Source of the DNA: Takakia lepidozioides
Lineage: Eukaryota > Streptophyta > Takakiopsida > Takakiales > Takakiaceae
Reading direction: 5' to 3'
Assembly: GCA_030704615.1 (NCBI GenBank)
Contig: CM060732.1
Location: 27,821,053 to 27,881,052, forward strand
Length of the DNA: 60,000 nt
The translations under genes and the position numbers were made by a program. Positions 1 to 12,027 of this stretch are shown piece after piece. The notes beneath the pieces were generated by a model, which was not told the DNA's origin, searched no databases, and saw nothing but the letters and a program-made list of their open reading frames with translations. The stretch's first letter is position 1, and each line of letters opens with the position of its first letter.

Positions 1-1
1 C

Positions 2-341
2 AGCCACTATCACTTCCTATCACTGCAGAAATATCCTCTAGCTCTCTCGAGGGCTTTTGAGGACAGTACGACTCCACTGCTACATACTTTTGGGCACCTG
101 GGCATCCGCGATCAAGTTGCAGACCAAATGTTACAAATGATCCCGCAGTTAAGGGTGCGCATTTTGAAAAGTAACCACCTTGAAGACAACGTAGCATACC
201 TGCTTCGGTGGGGCCTGTCAAAGGAGCAAGTCGCACGAGTTTTGAGAGTGTATCCACTGTCACTGACTTTGAGCGTTCTAGAGCATACTCAGCCCACTAT
301 GAAGTTACTGAAGGAGCTAGGAGTGGCGGAGGGGAAGATGG
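2..341 (+). CDS. mTERF family protein, 3' part of an exon (5' end outside window)
   Basis: The frame is open from the window edge and reads as tandem roughly 35-residue helical mTERF repeats, each with a conserved proline (for example LLRWGLSKEQVARVLRVYP). Members of this family bind organelle nucleic acids and act in chloroplast or mitochondrial transcription, splicing or translation. After a glycine codon at 338-341 the sequence becomes GGTAAAGTAATC followed by a CT-rich run, which looks like a 5' splice site. The in-frame continuation to 520 loses the repeat pattern and is probably intron read-through. Start codon and transit peptide lie outside the window, so the subclass and whether the gene is intact cannot be judged. 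The family call is from the repeat pattern, not from alignment. Confidence 0.72.
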
Positions 342-520
342 GTAAAGTAATCTCTCTCTCTCTTGAGCAGGTAGCCCAGTGGTTGGGTGTTTGTGCCTTG
401 CCTGTGCATAACCTGGGTGATACTGGGTTCAATCCTTCAACATGTGCCTTCAGACCGTCCATTAGGCCCTCGATGGCCTGTGTGTTGAGCAGTAGGCTCA
501 GTAAATTCACTGGACGTTAA

Positions 521-1840
521 AGAAACTTTGTCTTATCTTCTCTCTCCTTACTACCCTGGTTACCGAGACATAACTCTTCCTTCAGCACCCAACTCGCCGG
601 TATATCACGTAGTCATAGTAATCCTACACATACAAAAAGCTCCCTAAAGCACACTGGTATATACGACTACTGGGCGGTTCTCAACGACCTATTTCATCTT
701 CCCCCTCCCATTCATCCAACAATGTCATCCATCTACACATTGAACCCACTACACCCCTCACCACACATCAATCCCATCAATTCCTCCTTTGCCTTATAAT
801 AAGGGCCCCCAGGTTTGCATGGGGCCTGTCCAATAGCCACTTACCGCCAGCCCGCACTGGACCCTATCTATTTACCCAGCAACTCCAACCCCACTTCATC
901 CATCAAGCCCTCTACTACTATCAGCCACCACAGATCAAATCAGGTGTGTAGGCACCCACCCACTCCCCCAAAAACCCCTCCGCACTTTAACTTCACACAG
1001 CCGACCCCAAGACTCAGGTAATATCATGCAGCTTCCCCATTACCGGCCAAATCGCAAAATCATGCAAGCTACCTATGCAGGCACTACCCTGCACCCAAAA
1101 TGCTACAGCAGCATAAAGGCAAAAGCAGCAGGAGAACTGGAAGAGCATGCCCCAAAAATATCCTACACTTGCAGAAATACGCCTATGACCATCCCTGTTG
1201 ACATACTGCAGTATCACTCGATTCTTAATCATACAATACCATCAAAGAGCCGACCCTCTAAAAAATTCCCTTTCACATCTCAAAAATGTCCTTTCAAACA
1301 TAAAAAATGCCTCTTCAAATCTCAAACGCTTCTTATCAAATCTCAAACAACAATCAAATCCCTACCTCAAAAATATAAGAAGGTCAAACACAACTGGTCG
1401 AATGCCAGCTTCCTATCAAAAGATCAAATTGCAGCCTCCGTAGGTGCAGCCAGAGTCACCAAGTCATACGATACCATTCTCCAATCAGTGTTCTACAATC
1501 AGTGTGCGCACCGTGGCTACCTAACCTTATTAAAGGCCCAGTAACGCCCAATGACACTTTCTGGACACTGGGAATAATCAACATCATTATTACCATTCTG
1601 TTTGTCACCGAAAAAACCGCAATTCTCCGAATATCACTTTCACTGCGAAGTGAACTCCATGAGGCTTACCCTTCAAAACCGTCAACCCCTACCCACCCCA
1701 CGTTTCACCCACACCCCCATAAGGGTTTGCTCGTGGTCATCCCCAACTAAGGAGATGAACCCTCTCCCACCACTCACCACTTCTTTGATAAGCTGGCTGG
1801 CCAGTCAAACATTCATATGGATTGGTTGGAGACCCCTATA
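521..1840. other. No gene recognised; C/A-rich low-complexity spacer
   Basis: This stretch is pyrimidine- and A-rich on the plus strand. It holds a run of diverged AATCTCAAA-like units at about 1260-1370 and one copy of a dispersed repeat at 1034-1103. Open frames here are low complexity and match nothing I recognise. Part of it may be the decayed 5' portion of the LINE whose end follows. Confidence 0.5.
1034..1103 (+). repeat. Dispersed repeat, copy 1 of 2
   Basis: The segment contains AAAATCATGCAAGCTACC and, shortly after, GCACCCAAAATG. The same words in the same order occur at 3236-3298 with small differences. The two copies are 2.2 kb apart in direct orientation and flank the LINE remnant. 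Confidence 0.6.
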
Positions 1841-1844
1841 GGAT

Positions 1845-3052
1845 TTGGACATGGATCCCAAAGAGTGGCATTGGAAATTCAGGCCATCCCCCAAGCCATT
1901 CTTTGAGTACACAACCCAAAAAGCCTACTCGGCAATGCTGAACCCCCAGCCCCTATTGGGTACATGGAACGAGAGATGGAGTCACCTGAATTGTCAGATT
2001 GAGAACTGGAACTCCATCTGGGGGACGATCTGGAACAAAACAAAACCAGCCAAGGTAGCAACGTTTCTCTGGCAAATAGCAAACAGGGCAAGAAAAGTGG
2101 GGGAATGGTTGGGATTTGATGCTGCCCTCCTCTGCAAATGTTGTTCGGCTGCCCTAATGGAAACAGTGGAGCACTGCCTGCTCCACTATCATGGACCAGC
2201 AGCATTTTGGCCCCTCGTCGCAAGCTTCTACCGAACTTGGGGGCACATAAACCTCACCCCGACGGCCATTCTGCTGAATTATGACCCAAAAACAAAAACA
2301 AAAGCCAATCACTACCCAGTTTACGATACTCTTAGGAGCGCAACGCTATGGCACCTCTGTAAAATAAGATGCGAAAAAACTTTCAATGCAAAAACAACTA
2401 GAACTTCCTCACTCCTCGCAAAAATCTACATGGACATGCAAATTGAGGCTAGGAAAGTGTGAAAAAAACTATGTGCAGATATTGAAAGAGCACGATCGGA
2501 CCAACAAGCTACCTAGCTCCACTCTACCTTCATTGCGACCTGGGGGCGGGATATTATCTGCAACAGCCCCTCCCCGGATCGCTACGACTGGAACAAACTG
2601 CCCCCAAGGGCTTGGAGAGATGCCACGGGTACCGTCCATAGCCTCGCCGGAGTTTGACAAGGATATCAACTGGAAGCACGTTAAGCAATCATCAAAGGCC
2701 TCCAGGCTCAGCTTCCGCTAAGTCCTTCGGGCAAGCAATCCGCTGAAGCAAGCCTAAACCGTAGCTAGTTTTTTAATTCTACCATCTATGGTTTGAGGAA
2801 CATACATTATCAAATCCGGTTCGATCGCCACCACTTCGTAGCATTACGCAAAAAGGCCTCAGGCCGGACAGTTCGTTATTACTCATCATGAGTGGTTAGG
2901 CTCCAATTCACTGGTTATGGTGTGTGTGCCTTATGGCGTAATCAGAGGGTTTAATTTTTTCCCTCCCAATAACCATCTATGTAACCACCAAAAATATTTC
3001 AGAATAAAGTTAACCAGGGCTCCAACCCTGTTAACCAAATAAATAAATAATA
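1845..3052 (+). mobile_element. LINE 3' remnant: RT zinc-binding domain and A-rich tail
   Basis: A 205-codon frame (1845-2462) contains the zinc-binding module that ends many plant non-LTR RT proteins: a WNSIWGTIWNKTKPAKVATF-type segment, then LCKCC and EHCLLHY, giving the C-x2-C...H...C arrangement. The reverse transcriptase and endonuclease domains expected upstream are absent, so only the 3' end survives. Coding stops at 2462. A non-coding tail with AATAAAGT near 3003 and an AAATAAATAAATAAT run near 3036-3050 follows, consistent with a LINE 3' terminus. The family is different from the LINE at 26-30 kb, whose C-terminus has another zinc motif. Confidence 0.65.
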
Positions 3053-3659
3053 TTTAAGGTCTGCAACAACCAGCCGTAGAGAGTTGATTATCTCCCCCAC
3101 AAAAAGCCATGTTTTATTGATGTCTCAATTACACAATTTCAGGGGAAGCATACACAAAAGTAAACCAATGAGGCAAGGCGAATTTGCAAAATATACTAAA
3201 TGGACAATCTGCAATTCTAGGCAACAGCCCCCCTTTTACCCACTAAATGGCAAAATCATGCAAGCTACCCATAGCACTATCATGCACCCAAAATGTCAAT
3301 AGACAACGCAACCCGTCACCACACACATAATCCAACGCCCGTCAATAGACCCCCCTTTATACTTATCACCGACCAGCTCTACTATTACCCACAATACCAC
3401 CCCTCACTATATACTTCAACCACGCCCTTACATTATTTACCCCCCTTGTAAACCTATATACCGACCTCTGATCAAAACCTATCTTATTACCCATTGCCCA
3501 CCCACAACAAATCATTCCCCACCTCTTCCCACTCATAACCCATCCACATCCAACTGGCACCCCATCCATCCATGTATATTTCCATCCATACCCTTGTTCA
3601 GCTACATTCATCTAGGCTGGTCACCTACCTACCCTGCACACCCCACAATGCACACTATA
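3053..3659. other. No gene recognised
   Basis: C-rich spacer with stops in all frames. It includes the second copy of the dispersed repeat at 3236-3298. No promoter or RNA gene is evident. Confidence 0.4.
3236..3298 (+). repeat. Dispersed repeat, copy 2 of 2
   Basis: Shares AAAATCATGCAAGCTACC and GCACCCAAAATG with 1034-1103. Whether it is an LTR piece or a LINE leader cannot be told from two copies. Confidence 0.6.
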
Positions 3660-4095
3660 ATCCCCCTAGCCCTACATCGCATATGAAGGCTGTCATGGAA
3701 CGTTCACGGGCAGCCCTGCTTGAGGCGGAGAGGGAGAGGGTGGAGCGGAATGCCTCATGTACTTTGAGCCATGGGGTGGGGTCAGAGGTGGAGGAGGGTG
3801 GTGAGAGGTGGAGGAGGGTGGTGATGACAGGGGGAGTTCATCATGGCAACATGAGGCCGCCGCCGAGGCTGCGGCGGCGGCTATGTTATCTTTATCCCCC
3901 CGTGTTGCGGCGCCCTCTCCCTCACATGTTCATGGCAGCACCACCAGGGGTGTCTCCACCTCGACCAGGCGTCGTTTGGTGGATGTCGGCAACCTCTTGC
4001 AACTTGGCATGCCACCTCTCCCACCGAGAAGGCGACGCTCTTGGCGCAATTGGGCATTCCTATTGCAGCGACCATTGCCTCCGACCACCAGGTAA
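3660..4095 (+). pseudogene. Possible first exon of CACTA accessory gene, degraded
   Basis: The frame from about 3683 encodes a basic/acidic segment, SRAALLEAERERVERNA. It resembles the YEEERERRIAANKETL segment of the accessory gene at 24.06 kb in the other CACTA element here. Downstream the frames become GC-rich and ambiguous: two frames stay open over 3808-4095. A donor-like CCAGGTAAAT lies at about 4088. The parallel with the 24-kb gene suggests the first exon of a TNPA-like or accessory protein, but the reading frame is not settled. Confidence 0.25.
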
Positions 4096-4419
4096 ATATA
4101 TCTAATTCAATTTTGTTCTTAGTTTTGAACTTGTAAACTTTAGAAGATGAATAGAGGTGGTTGATTCTACTGGCATGTATTTAATGATGGCACTAGTGGT
4201 CAGCCCAATGTGTCGGGAGATACAAATGGGAAAGTATGACGCCTCCCGAAGGGAGCGTAACTTATGGTGTCACTTGATCCCGAAGGGCTACTACCTTCCA
4301 ACAGGAAGGTGGACACCTTCATGACATAGCAGACGGTGGTTTGAACCCATAACCACATCCAGTTAACGTGGTATGTGCCCATTATCACTGGGCTACATAC
4401 TGGTTGTCTACAAGTGGGA

Positions 4420-5537
4420 TTAGTGGGAAGAACTCTGATGTGGTAGCGCCCAGTACTGGCAAGGGAGGGAAGACCAAGAAGCGCAGAAAGAAGGGAAAGA
4501 ATGTTGTACTTCAGATCCCACCTTTAGTGGTGAATTCCTTTGGGTATCTTGTGGGGGAATTTTGGGAGGTCATGAAGAAATATGCCTTCCCAAAGGCAGC
4601 TAGTTGGTTCCTTTGGCATGTGGAGTGGACCCAACAACCATGGGTGCGTCGTAGAGAGTTTGTGGATGAGATAGAAACAGTCTTTGAGGGTCATTGGAAT
4701 GAGACTCGGTTGATGGGGTTGATAAGGAAGAACATGAGGGATAAGCGATACCATGCGAGGATGGAGATCCGGTAGGCAACAAAGAGGGGGTTTGTTCCCA
4801 GGAGGCCTCCAACCTGTTCGCATGTATGCTATCTAAATATTCGTCTCTTGTCTTTCCATTCTATTTTTCTCCCCCATGTGCAAGTTTCTTCATGCGTGCT
4901 TTCATGTATATGAAGAACTAATAAAATGAGGATGGATGTCTAGGAGTCTTGGGAGGTCCTCATTGCCGAGGAGATTGATGGCGAGAAGAAGCCGAAGTTT
5001 GTTCAGGGTCGTGAGGCAGCCACCCTCCGCCTAGAGAAGGGGGATTCCACGCACAAATTTGGCCCGGAAGGAGCCAAATCGTTCGCCACCTGCTGTCTTC
5101 ATTCCCTATCGATTTTGTTTTTTTGTTTATTTTCTTCATGTATGTCTTCGCTAATCTTGTCTCTCTCTTTCTAATGCGAAAATTTTATTTGTTTCTACTA
5201 TTGTGTAGACAAAAAGATTTGGGGGACAACCCTCCCTTGAGGAGGTGGAGTATGCCAAGATCCATGGGTATGTTGGCCTCGTTACATGCATGAAGGCATG
5301 TAAGATGCTGAAGAACAGGAGGAAGAAGAAGAGGTTGTCCTCTAGGGTTCAGCCAAGTACTAAGGGTGATGACGGGGAGAACCGCGATGATAAGAGTAGC
5401 GATAGTGAGGGTACTGAGAGTGATGATAGTCATGTGACTGACACCGATGGTGATGGTGATGACGACGATGTTGATGACGACGACGCAGCTAGTGAGGGAT
5501 CTAGCCCCAGGAGTTTGGAGGACCAGGGTAAGTAGTA
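4420..5537 (+). CDS. CACTA-element accessory protein (TNPA/Transposase_24-like), three probable exons
   Basis: Exon one (about 4420-4774) encodes a lysine-rich stretch, a conserved block with FVDEIETVFEGHWNE and RKNMRDKRYHAR, and ends near an ATCCG-GTAGGC donor. Exon two (about 4946-5090) encodes WEVLIAEEIDGEKKPKF and later STHKFGPEGAKSF. This resembles the plant Ptta/En/Spm family, where a similar ...H.(S/G)..SF segment follows the R-rich block. Exon three (about 5217-5537) encodes FGGQPSLEEVEYAKIHGY, a KNRRKKKR basic patch and a long Asp/Ser/Glu-rich acidic tail. In known CACTA elements the second protein binds the subterminal repeats. Here the gene lies directly beside such an array and the right TIR, which supports that role. 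Exon borders are inferred by eye. Confidence 0.5.
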
Positions 5538-5639
5538 GGGATGATGTACACGACCTTTGAGGTCAATTTTCGTATATATGCATGCGCATGATGTGGTGTT
5601 CTCTCATTCAGTCCCGATTTAAACTAAATCCGGACAATC

Positions 5640-6708
5640 CCCAAATTCCCAAAACCTAAACCTAACCCTAAACTCCCAATCCTAATCCGGGCCTCAAACC
5701 TTGGTGCGACGTCCCAGGCGTCGCAAATCTACAAAACAAAACAAACCAGACCATTTGCGATGCCCAGGTCTAGGGACCGCCCTAAAATTCTATTTTGAAA
5801 TAAAAGCGTCACAGGTTTGATGCGACGCCCAGAGCGTCGCAGATGGGGGCCACCATAATGTTTTTCTCTAAAAAAAACCATCGCAGGTTTACTACGACGC
5901 CCAGGACGTCGCAGATCGAGACCACGCTAGAATTTGATTTTTAAAAAAAACGTGTCAGATTAACTGTGACACCTCTGTCGTCGCATATTGGGGCACATAT
6001 TGGGGCCCCCAAAACTGTCGCAGGTTTTTCTGCACCACCTTAAAATTCAATTTGAAATAAACTCGTCGCAGATGAACTGCGATGCTTCGACCGTCGCACA
6101 TTGGGGCACATATTGGGGCCCCCACAAGTGTCGTAGTTGTACTGCGACACTCCTGACGTTGCAGGCGGGGCACCTTTAAGAAAAACAATTATAATAATTG
6201 GAAAGAAATTTTTTTTATAAAAAAAATTACAATTACACTGGCGACACAGACGCGAGCACCTTGAAAAAGAAAAAGTCTAATTTAAAAAAAAGGTGATAAG
6301 CGTCGCAGTGAATGGATTTAACAAGAACAATTTATAATTAACAATAATTATTTAAAAAATTGAAATAAAAATCGTTGCACAGAAACGGCGATGCCCGGGA
6401 AGACGCAGTGTGGGGGCGACGCACACGGCATCACTTTGGAATGCTACGTTGTGCACGTCGCCTGTCGGGCACCGCATACAACACCTAGGACATCGCATAT
6501 GTAACCAACACCAGGAGCGTTGTAAAACTGGGGCTCCTGGGTGGCGCAATCTATGACCCCCCTAGCGTCGCCTTAAGTCCGCAATCTGCGACGCCCCCAT
6601 AGCGACGCATATGCGACGTTAGAGATGTCGCAGATTTGCGATTTTCGTCGGTCCGAAAATCCACGATTAGCGTCGCCTGGGGCGTCCCCCCCCCCGAACG
6701 GTGTAGTG
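5640..6708. repeat. CACTA subterminal array of GCGACG palindromes with right terminal repeat
   Basis: GCGACGCC...GGCGTCGC hairpin units recur from about 5705 to 6680, for example near 5708, 5838, 5895, 6080, 6600 and 6671. Spacing is roughly 60-75 bp and decays in the AT-rich middle. The array ends at 6702-6708 with TGTAGTG, so read from the right the element begins CACTACACCG, the standard start of CACTA transposons. Subterminal repeats of this type bind the element's accessory protein, whose likely gene lies just to the left. I did not find the matching left terminus. Confidence 0.65.
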
Positions 6709-7072
6709 TCACCACGGCCCCAATGGACCGCGGTGAGCCCCAAGACTCCCCATGACTCCCACCACAAGGCCTCAGCCTCATGGTGAGTCCTATGTCACCC
6801 CTACTACGACTCCGTAAGCTACCACCACCCCATACGGATCCCTCACCGCAACCCGACTTGCGGGGCTCCCTTAGTGAGTGTCTCCACTCCCTTGAGCGCC
6901 TTCTACCCTAAAGGGTGCTTGAGCCCCCTTTTCTATTGCCGCCGCTCCCCCCAGTACCACAGGGGCAGCCCCTCTCGTGTCCCGACCCTTCGCCCTGAAG
7001 GCAAATGGCCGCGACACTTAACTCCTCGAGCTCAAAATCCAAGCTTACAATTTCGTTAACATGTTGTACAAA
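6709..7072. other. No gene recognised
   Basis: CCC- and CTCC-rich sequence outside the CACTA terminus; nothing supported. Confidence 0.4.
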
Positions 7073-7507
7073 TTACATCATACTGAAACCGTAATATTCA
7101 TCGACCAATTCTTTCATCTTTGGGGCCGTGAGAGCAGTTGCCAAAAGCTCTTGAGTCAACCCCAAAGTGGGATGCATTTGGAAAACAGATCGGCTACGGT
7201 CCCTTATATCGTTGTGGGCCAAAACTCTCAAAAGCAGTAGTGACGCTCCAACCAAAGGTTTGATGAGTTTCTCCAATTGACTAATTAAACATTTCGCCAC
7301 CTGCAATTCCATCTACAGTAATGGTAATGGCAAGGGGGTTTGAAGTGTGAGTATCCTCAAGCTCGGGAAGGCCAGAAGTCGGTTTATCCATCGTTTCATC
7401 ACCCTGTGAGTCTTGGCTGTCCTCATGGGAGGGGTGGGAGACATTTGATAGGGGGCGCTGCCCAGGCTGCCAGAGGGGGGGTTTCCCAACAATACCAGGT
7501 TGTACAT
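7073..7507 (-). pseudogene. Unrecognised protein, 3' portion, interrupted
   Basis: Two consecutive minus-strand frames (7507-7313 and 7312-7073) lie in the same reading frame, split by a stop. The downstream part contains LEKLIKPLVGASLLLLRVL and TLGLTQELLATALTAPKMK, then ends DEYYGF. It reads as ordinary helical protein but I do not recognise the family. It could be the end of a retroelement gag or of a host gene fragment. Confidence 0.25.
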
Positions 7508-7559
7508 GTCAGCTCAAGCCATAAAATCAAGCCACATAGATATTTGGACTAGTCACAGG

Positions 7560-7991
7560 GGTGAGAGATGATAAGACATCCAGTGATATTACATGTGTTG
7601 AGTATCATGAGTGCGGTCATAGGTCTCTATCTGATGATAGGCCCGGCTGACATCATAACAAGAAAAAAGCAGAAACGGGTTCCATTACTTATTACTTCCA
7701 TATGCATTTAATGGTTATTAGTATAGGGTGATGCATTATCCCAAAAAGCTTCTAGTACCGAGGCCCTGTAATGCGAGGGCAGAGGATTACAGAGGCGAGG
7801 TACAAGAACCCCCGTGGGATAATGCCTCACCATGTGTAAAGCCCGATGGATGAGCGTTACACGTTTCCCTCGCCATGGATTCAATAGTTGGTTGAGCGTT
7901 ACACATTTTTACCCTCGTTGTAGGGTTCTTATTAGATAATGGCCACTGGGTGGACCCGGCTAACGGCTGGGCCCACGAGTAGGGTCAACCG
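7560..7991. other. Left flank of copia insertion; no gene
   Basis: GC-moderate, non-coding sequence with repeated phrases such as GAGCGTTACAC (about 7850 and 7895) and ATAATGCC. It resembles retroelement LTR or leader DNA, and the copia element may be nested in an older element. It continues after 12403. Confidence 0.35.
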
Positions 7992-8362
7992 TGTTGGAAA
8001 TCAACTCTTGACCAAGTTACTACTACCTAGAGTTACTGTGATAACAAGTCAGGCTTTCATAATAGCAGTGCTGACAAGTCACAGTTAACGTTAGAGATAA
8101 GCCTCAGTTAGCTAAAAGATAGCTAAAGTCAGCTTCAGTTATTAGTGACTCAAGTCATTGTACCAGAATAGCAGATGGAGATAGCTTAAGTAAAAGCATA
8201 AAGTTATGCTATAGGTATCTCAGCTATTTCTGGATTAGACTTTGAGTATAAATAGGGAGAGCTCGGAGGGTGGACACACAGCTTGTTGTGGTCCTATGGT
8301 TGGGTGGAGAGTTCTTAGTAATCAGTTCATATTTTGTCTCTATTCTCTATCGAATTCCAACA
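7992..8362 (+). repeat. copia 5' LTR
   Basis: Starts TGTTGGAA and ends TTCCAACA, forming short inverted ends. A TATA box TATAAATA at 8247-8254, about 115 bp before the LTR end, is the likely core promoter of the element. Confidence 0.92.
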
Positions 8363-8374
8363 TGGTATCAGAGC
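8363..8374 (+). promoter_or_regulatory. Primer-binding site (initiator tRNA-Met)
   Basis: TGGTATCAGAGC abuts the 5' LTR and matches the 3' end complement of plant initiator methionine tRNA, the usual copia primer. Confidence 0.9.
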
Positions 8375-8545
8375 AAGGTTCTGTCTAAGAGATAGAAAGA
8401 GATGAGTATTTGATTTACAACCAATAGGCCTTGAGTGCTTGGGTTTAAATCTGAAAGCTTGAATGCTTGGAGTTGAGTGCTTGGTGTCAGATCTGAAAGC
8501 TTGAGTGCTTGGAGTTAGATCTGAAAGTTTGAGGGTGTTTTATAG

Positions 8546-11500
8546 TTGGCAAAACATCAAACTAGTATCATGGCACATTCTGCTGATCATACCCGAGTTG
8601 AGAAGTTAGATAGTCACTTATATGCACGTGACTGCTTCAAGAAAAAGCTAGACGATGAGAAAAAGAAGAGGTTTCATAATGAGGTTTCAGCATTGGCTGA
8701 AAAGACTGAACTTCTTGTTGTAGCTTTGTCAATCTCTACGAGTTGCAGAGATGTATGGTTCATTGATTCAAGGGCATCTCAACACATGACGTTCCAGAAG
8801 AAAGCATTCACTCTCTGTGGGACACAAGGTGTATCTTGGAGACAACAGTACTAATTTTAATATCCATGGAAAATGTACTGTTGTGTTTCAATTATCATCT
8901 GGAGTGTCGAAGGAGATCGGAGGAGTTCTCTTTGTTCCTGGATTGACAAAGAACCTATTGTCAGTTAGTCAGCTAATTGAGCAAGGTTTTACGGTTGAAT
9001 TTTCTACCAATCATTGCTGGGTGAAGTTTGATAGTGAAGTGATAGCTGAGGCAGTGAAAGATGAAAGATTGAACAAGCTGGTTGGGGTTGTCCAGGCTTT
9101 ACAAGAGTGTACTACTACTCTCAAGAAGAGTGACCTCTGGCATCAGAGACTTGGACATGTCTCAATGCAAAGTTTGGCATGCATGTCAGCTAACAATCTG
9201 GTTAAGGGCATGGATCTTACAGGAGATCGGATCTTGAGTTTTTGTGACGGATGTGTGTACGGTAAATACCATCGCAACTCATTTCCAAATGATGGAGGTT
9301 CTCGAACAAATAAGGTTCTTAAGCTGGTTCATACAGATCTATGCGGTCCTATGTCAACTGAATCTCATGGAGGTGCAAAGTATTTCTTGACCTTCATTGA
9401 TGATTTTTCCAGGAAAACATTTCTCTATACAATCCAAAACAAGTTTGGAATTCTTGATAGGATCAAGGCATTCAAAGCTTTGGTGGAGAATCAAACTGGA
9501 GAAAAAATCAAAGCTCTTCGGTGTGATGGTGGTGATGAGTACATCTCAAAGAACTTTAACAAGTTCTGTAGGGAGAATGGTATTGTGAAACAATCAACCA
9601 CACTATATACACCAGAACAGAATAGAGTTGCAGAGAGGAAGAATCGAACATTTGTTGAGAGTGTGAGGTGTATGTTGCAACACATGAGGTTGGACCACCG
9701 TTTTTGGGCAGAAGCAGTGGCGACTGCAGCATACCTCTAGAATCGACTTCCTACTAAAGCAATATCTACAAAGACACATGAAGAGGTTTGGAAGGGTGAG
9801 AAACCTTCAGTTGATCATTTGTGCGTCTTTGGGTGTATTGCATTTGCCCATGTTCTAAAAGAAGTAAGGAAGAAATTGGATGCAAAAGCATATCTTCATT
9901 GGTTATTGTGAAGAAACCAAAGGGTATAAGTTGTATAATCTTGAGAGCAAGTATGTGATCATCAGTCGTGATATGATATCAAATGAGTCCATGAACTTTC
10001 ATCAGGAAACAGTTGTTCCAAGTTACTATATGGACCATGCAAAAAAAAAAAACTTGGCTCTAACACATAAAGATAAAATGGAAGAAAAGATTGTTGAAGA
10101 GATAGTTGAGGTTCAAATGGAAGAGGTACAATTTACTATGATTGAAAAACCCTCAAAGTTATCTTCTGCATATTTCATTGACAGTGATGTACCTCAAAGT
10201 GTGTCAGATGCAATGAGAAGTGGGAACTCTTCATACTGGAAGGAAGTTATGGCATCTGAGTTTAAGTCTATCTAGGATAATAAGACTTGGACTCTTGTTC
10301 AACTTCCATTTGGACGACAGTCTATTGGCTGCAAATGGATTTTTAAGGTTAAGTACAATGCAGATGGTTCTGTAGCAAGGTACAAATCGCGCTTGGTTGC
10401 AAAGGAATTTTTGCAAATTAAAGGTATTGATTACAATGAAACCTTCTCCTCTGTTGCACGGATGGAGTCAATTCGAGTGATTCTAGCGTTTGCTGCTGTT
10501 GAAAATCTTGAGGTACATCAGATGGATGTATGTACAGCTTTTCTCAATGGAGATCTTATGGAAGAAATATACATGGACCAGCAGGAGGGATTTGATGTAA
10601 AAGGGAAGGAAATAATGGTGTGTAAGCTCCTCAAGTCCTTGTATGGTTTGAAGCAATCCTCTAGGGCATGGAATGCTAAGATTGATGCATATTTCATGGC
10701 TGAAGAGTTTGAGATGAGCTCTGTTGATTATAGTGTTTATTATAAGAGGGCTTATGGAAACTTTTCTGTGATTATAACATTGAATGTTGATGATCTGATC
10801 TTGGTCTCTAATGACTTGACCCTATTGAAACACATACCTAATGTCAATATCTCAAATGAGATTGAGATAATGGTTGTGTGATCATAACAAATTGATTTTG
10901 TTGAAATAAAGACAAAGTGATATCTCAAAGAGATTTGAGATGGTGGATCTGAAAGAGATCATGTGATCATGTGTTAATAATCAGTCTTTGTTGAAAAGAC
11001 AAAGTGATATCTCAAAGAGGTTTGAAATGGTGGATCTGAAAGAGATCATGTGATCATGTGTTAATGATCAGTCTTTGTTGAAAAGACAAAGTGATATCTC
11101 AAAAAGGTTTGAGATAGTGGATCTGAAAGAGATCATGTGATCATGTGTTGATCAGGCTTTGTTGAAAAAGACAAAGTGATATCTCAATGAAGTTTGAGAT
11201 GGTGGATCTGAAAGAGATCCAGTACTGCTTAGGGATATCGGTATCACGTATTCGACAAGACCGAGCGATTTACCTGAACCAGCGTAAGTATCTTGAAGAT
11301 ATCTTAAGGCGTTTTGGTATGGTTGAAAGTATGCCGGTAAATACCCCAAATTGCAAACTCTAAAAAGAGATGAGTCCTAAGAGTGCTGCAGACTTGAAGA
11401 CAATGAGAGATGTTCCCTATCAGAGTGCTATAGGAAATCTCATGTATGCAATGGTTTGTACAAGGTCAGATATTGCACAAGCAGTGGGGGTTGTAAGCCA

Positions 11501-11940
11501 ATTTGTGACAAACCATGGGTAACTCCATTGGGTTGCAATAAAGCGGATTTTTCGTTATCTACGAGGCACACTGGACTATGGTTTGTGCTTGAGAAAGAAC
11601 AATGATAATGTTCAGTTGGATCAAGTGGGTTCATATGGTATCTCAGATAGTGCTTGCAAAAGCACAGAGTTATACAAGTATTGGTCGTCCACAAAGGGAT
11701 ACCATGGTCATATATGATGACAACCAAGGATGTATTGCTCTCTCAAAGAATCCAATGTTTCATGCTCGCACAAAGCATATTGAGATTCATCATCATTTGG
11801 TACGAGAGAATGATGGAAATTCGGCCCCGTTTTTCCATCCGGGGGATGATCTCTGGCAGCCACGTGTTGATCTCAGTTAAGCTGGAGTTGTCAAACTTGT
11901 ATATTACAACGCCAACAACATGGTTGCAGACATACTGACA
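8546..11940 (+). pseudogene. copia polyprotein (protease-integrase-RT-RNase H), multiply disrupted
   Basis: Protease: WFIDSRASQHMT, where the active-site D-S-G-A is changed to D-S-R-A. Integrase (8817-9740 and on): WHQRLGHVS and CDGCVYGK zinc motif, HTDLCGPM, FIDDFSR, and the late VAERKNRT block, in which the usual N-G-V-A is R-V-A. An in-frame TAG at 9738 and a frame change near 9880 follow. RT (10278-10860): GCKWIFKVKYNADGS, QMDVCTAFLNGDL, SLYGLKQSSRAW; the catalytic YVDD reads NVDD. A tandem expansion at 10910-11215 then breaks the RT. RNase H remnants (ADMLT-like end near 11930) precede the 3' LTR. With altered protease and RT active sites this copy cannot be autonomous. Confidence 0.88.
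10905..11225 (+). repeat. Tandem repeat inside copia RT, about 86 bp x 4
   Basis: The unit GTGATATCTCAAAGAG, then TTTGAGATGGTGGATCTG, AAAGAGATCATGTGATC and TGTTGAAAAGACAAA recurs at about 10917, 11003, 11091 and 11176. It corresponds to the RT segment (K)RFEMVDLKEI that copia elements have only once, so it arose after insertion or during reverse transcription. Confidence 0.85.
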
Positions 11941-12027
11941 AAAGAACTTAGTGTTTAAAAGCTTGAACGCTTTCGAAGCTTAATGGGAGTAGTCAAGTGC
12001 TTAACTTGGTAACTCGTTGAGTGGGGG

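Noticed and set aside
1240-1400. Lys/Ser/Asn-rich frames as a coding gene
   Set aside because: They come from a diverged short tandem repeat and show no domain or splice context.
5380-5537. Acidic Asp/Ser-rich tail taken as a histone chaperone or nucleolin-like protein
   Set aside because: The acidic run belongs to the last exon of the CACTA accessory gene, and low-complexity acidity is not evidence of a chaperone.
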